From an uncultured Mailhella sp. (GTDB lineage Bacteria; Desulfobacterota; Desulfovibrionia; Desulfovibrionales; Desulfovibrionaceae), in contig NZ_OZ007001.1 in the NCBI RefSeq assembly GCF_963931295.1, forward strand, positions 2,683,001 through 2,747,000: 64,000 nucleotides of DNA, in the 5' to 3' direction. Under the pieces are notes generated by a model. The model was not told the DNA's origin. It saw nothing but the letters and a program-made list of their open reading frames with translations, and did not search any database. A program made the position numbers and the translations under genes. Numbering within the stretch: the first letter of the stretch is position 1; every line of letters starts with the position of its first letter. Shown piece by piece: positions 27,823-34,980 of this stretch.

Positions 27823-29487
27823 ATGAAGCTTCGCAGTGCGAATGTCACGCAGGGCGTGGAACGCGCGCCCAACCGCAGTCTTTTCTATGCCATGGGCTAC
27901 ACCAAGGAAGAACTTGATCGTCCGCTCGTGGGCGTCGTCAGCGCCTACAGCGAGATCGTTCCCGGACACGCCCATCTGGACAAGATCGCCGAGGCCGTCA
28001 AGGCCGGCGTGCGCATGGCCGGCGGCACTCCCATTCTCATTCCGGCCATCGGCGTGTGCGACGGCATTGCCATGGGACACATCGGCATGAAGTATTCGCT
28101 GGCGAGCCGTGAACTCATTGCCGACAGCGTGGAGACCATGGCCATGGCGCATCAGCTGGACGCCCTGGTGCTGGTGCCCAACTGCGACAAGATCGTGCCC
28201 GGCATGCTCATGGGCGCGCTGCGTCTGAACATTCCTTCCGTGGTGTGCAGCGGCGGCCCCATGATGGCCGGCGTGTACAACGGCGAGGAAGTGAGTCTCT
28301 CCAAAATGTTTGAAGCCGTGGGCGCCCGCAAGATCGGCCTTATCGACGACGCCATGCTTGAAGAGTGCGAAACCGGCGTGTGCCCCGGCTGCGGCAGCTG
28401 CGCGGGCATGTACACCGCCAACTCCATGAACTGCCTGTGCGAAGCCGTGGGCATTGCGCTGCCCGGCAACGGCACCATTCCTGCGGTTCACGCCCGCCGC
28501 ATGCAGCTTGCCAAGCATGCCGGCATGGCCGTGATGGAATTTTTGAAGCGCGACATCAAGCCCCGCGACATCGTGAACGAAAAGTCTCTGCGCAACGCCC
28601 TGGCCTGCGACATGGCGCTCGGCTGCAGCACCAACACCGTGCTGCACCTGCTGGCCATTGCCCACGAGGCCGGCGTGGCCTTTGATCTTTCCCTGTTCAA
28701 CGAAGTGAGCGCGCAGGTGCCGAACCTCTGCCACCTTGCGCCCGCCGGCCCTACCCACATGCAGGATCTGTACGCCGCGGGCGGCATTGCCGCCGTGCAG
28801 GCCGAACTCGCCAAGGGCGGCTTCCTCGACACCAGCCTCATCACTGCCACGGGCAAGACCGTTGCGGAGAACATCAAGGGCGCGGTCATCAAGGATACCG
28901 GCGCGGTTCGTCCTCTTTCCAATCCTTATAGCCCCACGGGCGGCCTCCAGATTCTCTGGGGCAACATCGCTCCCGACGGCTGCGTGGTGAAGCGCAGCGC
29001 CGTGGCTCCTGAAATGCTCACGCACAGCGGCCCCGCCCGCGTGTTCGACAGTGAAGACGAAGCCATCGACGCCATCTACAACGGCAAAATTCACGAAGGC
29101 GACGTAGTGGTCATCCGCTACGAAGGCCCCAAGGGCGGCCCGGGCATGCGCGAAATGCTCAATCCCACCAGCGCCCTTGCCGGCATGAAGTTGGACACCA
29201 CCGTGGCCCTCATCACCGACGGACGCTTCAGCGGCGCGAGCCGCGGCGCTTCCATCGGCCACGTCTCTCCTGAAGCCGCGGACGGCGGTCCCATCGGCCT
29301 GATTCGGGAAGGCGACATCATCAGCATCGACATTCCCAACGCCAGCATCAATGTGAACGTGAGCGAAGAAGAGCTCGCCCGCAGAAAGGCGGCGTTTGTG
29401 CCCCGCGAACCCAACATCAAGAGCGGCTGGCTTGCCCGTTACGCTCGTCTGGTAAGCAGCGCCAACACCGGCGCCGTGTTGAAATAG
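27823..29487 (+). CDS. ilvD: dihydroxy-acid dehydratase
   Basis: 554 residues. Iron-sulfur enzyme dehydrating dihydroxyisovalerate to 2-ketoisovalerate, and the isoleucine analogue. Cluster cysteines are in [12 protein letters not shown] and [19 protein letters not shown]; the conserved GGRFSGAS-type motif appears as [11 protein letters not shown] near the C-terminus. Ribosome site AGGAGAGAG upstream of ATG 27823. Completes the common branched-chain pathway; the aminotransferase and leu genes are not in the window. Confidence 0.96.
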   Translation: MKLRSANVTQGVERAPNRSLFYAMGYTKEELDRPLVGVVSAYSEIVPGHAHLDKIAEAVKAGVRMAGGTPILIPAIGVCDGIAMGHIGMKYSLASRELIADSVETMAMAHQLDALVLVPNCDKIVPGMLMGALRLNIPSVVCSGGPMMAGVYNGEEVSLSKMFEAVGARKIGLIDDAMLEECETGVCPGCGSCAGMYTANSMNCLCEAVGIALPGNGTIPAVHARRMQLAKHAGMAVMEFLKRDIKPRDIVNEKSLRNALACDMALGCSTNTVLHLLAIAHEAGVAFDLSLFNEVSAQVPNLCHLAPAGPTHMQDLYAAGGIAAVQAELAKGGFLDTSLITATGKTVAENIKGAVIKDTGAVRPLSNPYSPTGGLQILWGNIAPDGCVVKRSAVAPEMLTHSGPARVFDSEDEAIDAIYNGKIHEGDVVVIRYEGPKGGPGMREMLNPTSALAGMKLDTTVALITDGRFSGASRGASIGHVSPEAADGGPIGLIREGDIISIDIPNASINVNVSEEELARRKAAFVPREPNIKSGWLARYARLVSSANTGAVLK

Positions 29488-29938
29488 CGACTACGGGAGG
29501 GATGTCGGCAGAAGACATGCCCCGATCCGCTTCAATGATTCCGCTCCGGGAGCCCGGAGCGGTCCCTCAGTCGGCGAAGCGATGCCGCAGACAGGATTCT
29601 GTTTTTCCAGGCGGGCGGTCCGCCGGAACTCCCTCAGACGGAAATCTGTGAACGCGGCCCGGCGTGAACGCTTGGTTTTGCGTGCGGACGGTCCGTGCGC
29701 ATCCCTCATTCCATGCGATATCATACGCCGGAGCATGATGTTGTTTTTTCGATTTCGCTTCCGCGCGAAGCGTATCCCTCAATCGGAAGAGCGACAGGGC
29801 GACATGACGACTGGCGGCATTCCTCCAGAAACGATATTTGACGCGGGCTTTGTGCGGCGAAAAACCGGACGCCACGGCGGCGTTTTCCGAAAGTTTCCTG
29901 AAGTTCCGAATTTTTTTACGAAAGATGAAAGAAAACGC
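29488..29938 (+). other. intergenic stretch after ilvD
   Basis: Contains a strong hairpin CCGCTCCGGG/CCGGAGCGG (29541-29562) that may end ilv transcription but lacks a T-run. Beyond it nothing recognisable up to the tRNA promoter; a 124-codon plus-strand frame has no family match. Confidence 0.4.
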
Positions 29939-29967
29939 TTGACGGTGCAGGTGTAATCCGCTAAGTA
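29939..29967 (+). promoter_or_regulatory. promoter of tRNA-Asn
   Basis: TTGACG (29939-29944), 17-base spacer, TAAGTA (29962-29967), about 27 bases before the mature tRNA 5' end. Confidence 0.75.
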
Positions 29968-29993
29968 ATTTTTCGCAGCAAATGCTGCTCCGT

Positions 29994-30069
29994 TCCCCGA
30001 TAGCTCAATAGGCAGAGCGGGTGACTGTTAATCACTAGGTTGGCGGTTCAAGTCCGTCTCGGGGAGCCA
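29994..30069 (+). tRNA. tRNA-Asn (anticodon GTT)
   Basis: A 76-base cloverleaf including an encoded CCA. The acceptor stem TCCCCGA pairs with TCGGGGA, with discriminator G. The D-arm contains AGCTCAATAGGCAGAGC, the anticodon loop is CTGTTAA with GTT at 30027-30029, and the T-arm has GGTTCAAGTCC. It has its own promoter and terminator, so it is a single-gene transcript. Confidence 0.97.
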
Positions 30070-30077
30070 AATTTCGG

Positions 30078-30116
30078 AAGGGCTTACGATGCATGTCGTA
30101 AGCCCTTTCTGCGTTT
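30078..30116 (+). terminator. terminator after tRNA-Asn
   Basis: 12-bp stem AAGGGCTTACGA (30078-30089) / TCGTAAGCCCTT (30096-30107) followed by TCTGCGTTT. Confidence 0.88.
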
Positions 30117-30236
30117 AATTCCCGCGGGGCTTTCGGCAGGGCAGGCCGTCGTGCTTCCGGGCGGCTTTTGGGCCGTGCCCGTTTCGGCGTGGCGGATGTT
30201 CTGGGCGGGAGAGCCCCGCGATGCCGTGCGGAGCGT

Positions 30237-30620
30237 TCAGTCATCCGCCGTGCGCACGAAGCGGAACATATCGTCGCTTGAGGCGTAGCAGCGGTAGCCG
30301 TGTTCTTCGAGCTTGAGGGCGTAGCGCATATACAGGGAACGGCGATTCTTCACTTCGTCGGTGCAGAACCAGAACTGCGGCGGATGCCGTGTATGAAGCC
30401 AGTCGAGAAATACCCGTGCGGCCCAGCGATAGGCCATGCAGGCAATGACGGGATCGACGGCGTGCGGGAACGTTTCGGGTTCCGGTTCGCCCCACATGTT
30501 CAGCGGGGGCATCTTGTCGGCGAGAACGACCTGCCAGTCTGCGGTGACGATGAGCGCGTAGCAGGCCGTTGTTCCCTTGTAGTGGAAAAATTTTTCCTTT
30601 TCCAGATGATGCGGTTTCAT
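30237..30620 (-). CDS. small hypothetical protein
   Basis: 127 residues, family not recognised. It looks like a real cytosolic protein: balanced composition, good ribosome site (GGGAGAAC) and no signal peptide. Aromatic and charged motifs include HYKGTTACYALIVTADWQVVLADKMPP at the start, then MAYRWAARVFLDWLHTRHPPQFWFCTDEVKNRRSLY, and a C-terminal HGYRCYASSDDMFRFV. It sits between tRNA-Asn and the CRISPR locus; nothing ties it functionally to either. Confidence 0.65.
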   Translation of the reverse strand: MKPHHLEKEKFFHYKGTTACYALIVTADWQVVLADKMPPLNMWGEPEPETFPHAVDPVIACMAYRWAARVFLDWLHTRHPPQFWFCTDEVKNRRSLYMRYALKLEEHGYRCYASSDDMFRFVRTADD

Positions 30621-30885
30621 GGCTGTTCTCCCGATGAATATTCGGCCTCCCGGACGCCCGAGGGGGAATATACCATTGCGGAAGAAGAGAGAGAAGCGCA
30701 GCGGGGACTTCGGTCCACAACAGTGTGGACGAAAGATGACTTGCGGAAAAGGGTATGACCGAAGACGTGCGACTTCGTTATGGTGACTGCCGCGTCGTCC
30801 GGTTGGTCCGGAGCCCCTCGCCGTGTCATTGTTCGGGCCGGGAAGGGCGGAGGAGACGGGCGCGCGTTCGACTGGTCAGGCCGAG

Positions 30886-31401
30886 GAAATACCCCCACGC
30901 AGGTGGGGAAGACGTTGCCTCTAAAGGCAGCACTCGCGTAATGTCGGAAACACCCCCACATGCGTGGGGAAGACGCAGCCTTCTCTACGGCTTGGCCAAG
31001 CCCCACGGAAACACCCCCACGGGTGTGGGGAAGACCGCTCCGGCTCCGACTACGACCAGCAGGCCATGGAAACACCCCCACGGGTGTGGGGAAGACAGAT
31101 ATGCAACGCCTGCCTCAGCTTTGTCATGAGAAACACCCCCACGGGTGTGGGGAAGACTCGGTATCGCATAGAGCAGTCTTCTCTCTCTCGGAAACACCCC
31201 CACGGGTGTGGGGAAGACCGCTCGCGTGCGGATACGAGAACCACGTCATCAGAAACACCCCCACGGGTGTGGGGAAGACCGCGTCTCCTCCTTGAGATGC
31301 TGAAATCCGATGGAAACACCCCCACGGGTGTGGGGAAGACTCCGAAAAGGGGCGGATTTACCGCCCCATGGTGGAAACACCCCCACGGGTGTGGGGAAGA
31401 C
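30886..31401 (-). CRISPR. type I-E CRISPR array 1 (9 repeats, 8 spacers)
   Basis: 28-base repeats start at 30886, 30947, 31008, 31069, 31130, 31191, 31252, 31313 and 31374, a strict 61-base period (33-base spacers). Written on the plus strand the unit is GAAACAC, stem CCCCAC, tetraloop GGGT, stem GTGGGG, tail AAGAC. The two leftmost repeats are degenerate (loops GCAG and ATGC, first repeat GAAATAC), marking the old trailer end. The intact right end lies next to cas2e and a promoter pointing into the array, so it is transcribed on the minus strand. Confidence 0.98.
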
Positions 31402-31407
31402 ACTGAC

Positions 31408-31436
31408 ATATTATTGACCTTTTTGGTGCGGGTCAA
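31408..31436 (-). promoter_or_regulatory. leader promoter of array 1, overlapping the cas2e stop codon
   Basis: Minus strand: TTGACC (31436-31431), exact 17-base spacer, TAATAT (31413-31408), six bases before the first repeat. The -35 box overlaps the cas2e stop codon (31435-31433), leaving a leader of only about 30 bases outside coding sequence. Confidence 0.75.
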
Positions 31437-31723
31437 ATGATAGGATCGTCCTTTTCCAGCACAAGCTGAAGACCGGAAATTTCCATCAGGCGTCGTCTGG
31501 TGTCGCCCTTGCCGAACATGCGGTATCCGGGAGGCGTGGAGATGCGCTGAAAAATCAGCAGTCCGCTTTCCGCCGGACAGCTTTTGAACAGATAGTCGAT
31601 AACGCTTTGCGCCACGGAATCCTTGATGCCCGAAACAAAGACGTTGGCTCTCGGTTCAATGAACCAGAGCTTCATTCGACCGCGCACGGCCGGGGGCAGA
31701 TCGTTGGCGATAACGACGAGCAT
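31433..31723 (-). CDS. cas2e: CRISPR-associated endoribonuclease-like Cas2e
   Basis: 96 residues, type I-E subtype (MLVVIANDLPPAVRGRMKLWFIEPRANVFVSG is diagnostic). It forms the dimer bridging two Cas1 dimers in the spacer-integration complex. The ribosome site AGGAG lies close before the ATG at 31723. It overlaps the 3' end of cas1e by 68 bases. Array 1 follows directly. Confidence 0.96.
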   Translation of the reverse strand: MLVVIANDLPPAVRGRMKLWFIEPRANVFVSGIKDSVAQSVIDYLFKSCPAESGLLIFQRISTPPGYRMFGKGDTRRRLMEISGLQLVLEKDDPII

Positions 31724-32600
31724 GTTTTTCTCCTATCAGACTTTCAATGTCTTCCGGCACGCGTTCAAGGAGTTTCATGTCCAGCACGCGTTTGCGGAAT
31801 GCTTCGGCGACGGCGTATTTATTGTAGGAGCCTGCCAGGGAGAGCGTCAGGGAAAAGGCGAGATCAATGCACAGTTCTGCTTTGTAGAGGTCGGCCAGAT
31901 CATAGATGAAGGGGAGCGGACTGCCGGAGTGAATGAAGCCCAGATGCGGCGAGTAGCCCAGGCTGTGTACGCAGGAACAGAGAATGCCGTAGAGCGCGGC
32001 GTTGGCGGACGTGAGAATCTGATTGGTCAGGTCGCTCAGTTCAAATTTTCCCGGCGTGAACGAACGTCCTTTCCAGCCGACGTTGTACTGTCGGGCTTTT
32101 TCTTCGTAGAGGCTGCGGACGCGCAGACCTTCCATGCCCATCATTTCCTGAAGGGATTTCTTTTCCAGATCGGCGTCGGGAAAACGCTTGGCGAAGAGGG
32201 CGCGCGCCACGGACAGGGAATGTTCAGGATGCGCGGCGAGGCGTGCCTGTCGGAGAAGGTTGCGGGTGTTTGCGGTGGGGGCATGGCCTGCGGCGTAGAA
32301 GAGCAGCGAGTCTTCGCCCACCCAGCACAGAGAACAGTTGGCGGCGGCCGCGGTTTTGACGGCTTCATGCGTGACGCTGGTTCCCGGACCGAGAAGTATG
32401 GCGGCGATTGTGGCCACGGGCAGGCGGACGCGATTTCCCCCGGCGTCGATCCATTTCAGGCTGCTGTCGTCGATTTCGAGTCTTCCGCGTTCCAGATAAA
32501 GGAAGGGATACTTGTCGGACACTCGGGGCAGGGTTTCCCGCGTTATGGGAATGAACAGACGTTGATACGGTTTGTTTTCCGAAGGAGACGATGGCGACAT
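31656..32600 (-). CDS. cas1e: CRISPR-associated integrase Cas1e
   Basis: 314 residues of the Cas1e subtype: FLYLERGRLEIDDSSLKWIDAGG, VATIAAILLGPGTSVTHEAV, NCSLCWVGEDS; the metal-binding part around LTNQILTSANAALYGILCSCVHSLGYSPHLGFIHSG and FIYDLADLYKAELCIDLAF contains the catalytic Glu, His and Asp. The C-terminal tail is basic (HARRYRQRSAPGRARSN). The ATG at 32600 has GAGG upstream. In ordinary I-E loci cas6e would precede it; here the degenerate trailer repeat of array 2 begins only 37 bases upstream, so cas1e may be read through from the array. Confidence 0.96.
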   Translation of the reverse strand: MSPSSPSENKPYQRLFIPITRETLPRVSDKYPFLYLERGRLEIDDSSLKWIDAGGNRVRLPVATIAAILLGPGTSVTHEAVKTAAAANCSLCWVGEDSLLFYAAGHAPTANTRNLLRQARLAAHPEHSLSVARALFAKRFPDADLEKKSLQEMMGMEGLRVRSLYEEKARQYNVGWKGRSFTPGKFELSDLTNQILTSANAALYGILCSCVHSLGYSPHLGFIHSGSPLPFIYDLADLYKAELCIDLAFSLTLSLAGSYNKYAVAEAFRKRVLDMKLLERVPEDIESLIGEKHARRYRQRSAPGRARSNEALVH

Positions 32601-32636
32601 GGAGACCTCGCTTATGCGGAAGAGAACAGGTTGGGA

Positions 32637-33062
32637 CTGAGCCCCCCACGGAGGTAGGGAAGACTTGAATTGGGTGGGATCGTAAATGCCCATGTTGGAA
32701 ACACCCCCACGCGGGTGGGGAAGACTTTCCCGCCGGGCCACGAAGTGCGTCCAGATCAGAAACACCCCCACGCGGGTGGGGAAGACTTGAACTCCTGGGC
32801 AAGCACCTTGGACTGTACAGAAACACCCCCACGCGGGTGGGGAAGACAAACGCTGAATAGCGAACGCCTCACGAACATCGGAAACACCCCCACGCGGGTG
32901 GGGAAGACCCATTTTGGGCGAACTCCTTTTGCGCTTCATAGGAAACACCCCCACGCGGGTGGGGAAGACGCAGGCTTAGTCCAAGAAACGGTTTTACTCT
33001 GGGAAACACCCCCACGCGGGTGGGGAAGACTGGTACCGCTGCCGCCTCAAATCCTGAGCTTA
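32637..33062 (-). CRISPR. type I-E CRISPR array 2, left (trailer) segment
   Basis: Repeats start at 32637 (degenerate, CTGAGCC start), 32698, 32759, 32820, 32881, 32942 and 33003, period 61. The unit differs from array 1 only in the tetraloop: GCGG instead of GGGT between CCCCAC and GTGGGG. The last spacer (from 33031) is cut after 32 bases by the IS element. The array continues at 33894, giving 21 repeats in all before the right-hand IS remnant. Confidence 0.98.
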
Positions 33063-33890
33063 GGCTCAGGACTCATTATTTCCAATGACGTCAAAAAAGG
33101 ATAAGTATGGATATGGAGGTTTCTATGTCCACTCTTTTTTACCTTTCTTCCGCTCAGATGGATGTCATTCGCCCTTTTTTTCCTCGTTCAAGAGGCATTC
33201 CCAGAAGGGACGATCAAAAAATTATCAGTGGAATTATCCATGTTCTCAAGTTCGGTCTCCGATGGAAGGATGCTCCAAAAGAATACGGCCCCTATAAAAC
33301 TCTTTATAACCGTTTTGTCAGATGGAGTAACATGGGCGTCTTCGAAAAGATTTTTACGGCTCTTTCCGAAAGTACCCAGGACACATCCCTTCTCATGATT
33401 GATGCTACCTGTCTGAAAGCTCACAGAACTGCCGCAAGTTTGAGAAAAAAAGGGCTTCCTCTCGCTGTATCGGACGCACAAAAGGAGGATTGAACACCAA
33501 ATTACATGTTGTCTGCGACTTCGACGGACGTCCGATTCGGACATTGCTGACAGCCGGAAGCATCAGTGATTATGGCGGTGCGGCATGTCTCTTGCCAACT
33601 CTGCCTTCAACCCGAATACTTCTTGCTGACAGGGGCTATGATGCCGGATGGATTCGCAGTTTTTTGAAAAATCGAGGTTGCACTCCCTGCATTCCTTCTC
33701 GGAAAAATACAAGAGTCATGAGTATTACAACAAGAAACAATATCTCCAGCATCACAAGATAGAACACATGTTTTCCCGGTGAATGACTGGCGTCACATAG
33801 CCATGCGCTATGATCGCTGTGCTCATACATTCCTTTCAGCAATTCACCTTGCGGCTATCGTTATTTTTTACCTTTAATGAGTCCTGAGCC
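33063..33890 (+). mobile_element. IS5-family insertion sequence inside array 2 (828 bp)
   Basis: Bounded by 16-bp perfect terminal inverted repeats GGCTCAGGACTCATTA (33063-33078 and complement 33875-33890), each flanked by TA, the target duplication. Inside is a DDE transposase in two frames joined by a slippery A-run, the layout of the IS427 subgroup of IS5. The target is the last TA of a spacer: removing the element and one TA gives a spacer of exactly 33 bases followed by a perfect repeat. Confidence 0.93.
33125..33877 (+). pseudogene. IS5/IS427-type transposase, frameshifted
   Basis: The first frame (from ATG 33125, GGAGG six bases before) encodes the N-terminal DUF4096-like part MSTLFYLSSAQMDVIRPFFPRS... 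to the first catalytic Asp (LLMIDATCLKAHRTAASLRKK). A run of seven A (33445-33451) allows the usual programmed -1 shift into the second frame (GRTKGGLNTKLHVVCD, ILLADRGYDA with the second Asp). Two further one-base losses, near 33703-33707 (A-run) and near 33778 (CCCGG), push the rest (KKQYLQHHKIEHMFSR and VNDWRHIAMRYDRCAHTF, which carry the Glu region) into other frames. The element is probably immobile by itself. Confidence 0.88.
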
Positions 33891-33893
33891 TAG

Positions 33894-34714
33894 GAAACAC
33901 CCCCACGCGGGTGGGGAAGACGCGACAGCACCGCTCTTCCATAAAATGCAGCAAGAAACACCCCCACGCGGGTGGGGAAGACTTCTTAGAAATAAGACGA
34001 CGAGCAACGACATTAGAAACACCCCCACGCGGGTGGGGAAGACTATCTTCATCCAGGTAAAGGCGTTCTTCGGTAGGAAACACCCCCACGCGGGTGGGGA
34101 AGACGGTCACGGTGATCTTGCTCACGGCTGCGGCACGGAAACACCCCCACGCGGGTGGGGAAGACGACGTTAAGGGATGCAGTCAAGAGAGCTTTTAGGA
34201 AACACCCCCACGCGGGTGGGGAAGACTTCCATACAACTGTTTCGCTTTCAGAACCGGCGGAAACACCCCCACGCGGGTGGGGAAGACAAAAATATCACTC
34301 TATAGAGGATGCAAAAAAAGGAAACACCCCCACGCGGGTGGGGAAGACATCCGCGCAATCTATGCCAATAACTAATGAATAGAAACACCCCCACGCGGGT
34401 GGGGAAGACACCATGACCATAGAGATCGCCAACACCGCCATAGAAACACCCCCACGCGGGTGGGGAAGACAGCTTACCAAAATAGGAAGGGACATCATAA
34501 TAGGAAACACCCCCACGCGGGTGGGGAAGACAATAAAGATTTTTCTGTCCCTTCTCCTCCGGCAGAAACACCCCCACGCGGGTGGGGAAGACAATATCCG
34601 GAATATTCCTGACAATATGACTATAGAAACACCCCCACGCGGGTGGGGAAGACATATGAAGACCAAACTTCGTGAGATTCTTGGAAGAAACACCCCCACG
34701 CGGGTGGGGAAGAC
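33894..34714 (-). CRISPR. type I-E CRISPR array 2, right (leader-proximal) segment
   Basis: Fourteen identical 28-base repeats (GCGG-loop type) start at 33894 and every 61 bases to 34687, with 33-base spacers. By analogy with array 1 the leader should lie at the right end. There, the last repeat is joined directly to a truncated IS instead of a leader. Uniform repeats indicate little decay since acquisition. Confidence 0.98.
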
Positions 34715-34873
34715 CGCCTGTCATCGACTCTCGGAATGCCGTGGGAACGAGGAAAGTAGCGTTTGATACGAGCAATCTGTTCATGAGAAAGATAAAAAAG
34801 TTCCTTCATGGCATCCTCCCTATGCCGACAATAAGAACTTTTTACCCTTTTGGCAATTAATGAGTCCTGAGCC
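34715..34873 (-). mobile_element. truncated second IS5-family element (159 bp)
   Basis: On the minus strand it begins with the same 16-bp terminal repeat as the intact element (34873-34858, flanked by TA at 34874-34875). It then encodes the first 31 residues of a related but different transposase (from ATG 34809: MKELFYLSHEQIARIKRYFPRS, HGIPRVDDR). It stops at 34715, exactly where the CRISPR repeat ends. The other end of the element is missing. Confidence 0.85.
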
Positions 34874-34882
34874 TAACTCATG

Positions 34883-34910
34883 GAAACACCTTCACGAGCG
34901 GTGAAGAAGG
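34883..34910 (-). repeat. isolated diverged CRISPR-like repeat with compensatory stem changes
   Basis: It begins GAAACAC like the array repeats, then stem CTTCAC, five-base loop GAGCG, stem GTGAAG, then AAGG. Both C-to-T changes in the left arm are matched by G-to-A changes in the right arm, so the hairpin is preserved though the sequence is not. It lies seven bases beyond the TA flank of the IS remnant and 70 bases after the cas3 stop codon. Confidence 0.6.
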
Positions 34911-34912
34911 AT

Positions 34913-34937
34913 CTGTTTCGGCGCGGAGCGGAAACAG
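34913..34937 (-). terminator. hairpin after cas3 (possible terminator)
   Basis: CTGTTTC (34913-34919) and GAAACAG (34931-34937) form a perfect 7-bp stem around a GC loop. On the minus strand it is followed by ATCCTTCTT, a weak T-run. Confidence 0.35.
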
Positions 34938-34980
34938 GCAGACCGGGGAATGTATCTGTTTATTTTTTATACGAATATTT

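Noticed and set aside
30960..34784. Open frames of 60-180 codons across both CRISPR arrays with repeated HPHAGGED / PPRGWG / FPTRVGVF units
   Set aside because: They are translations of the 28-base repeats and 33-base spacers; the periodic peptides match the 61-base period and no ribosome sites exist.
34913..34937. Another CRISPR repeat suggested by GAAACAG
   Set aside because: Only the seven-base lead matches; the rest forms a different hairpin, so it is treated as a possible cas3 terminator.
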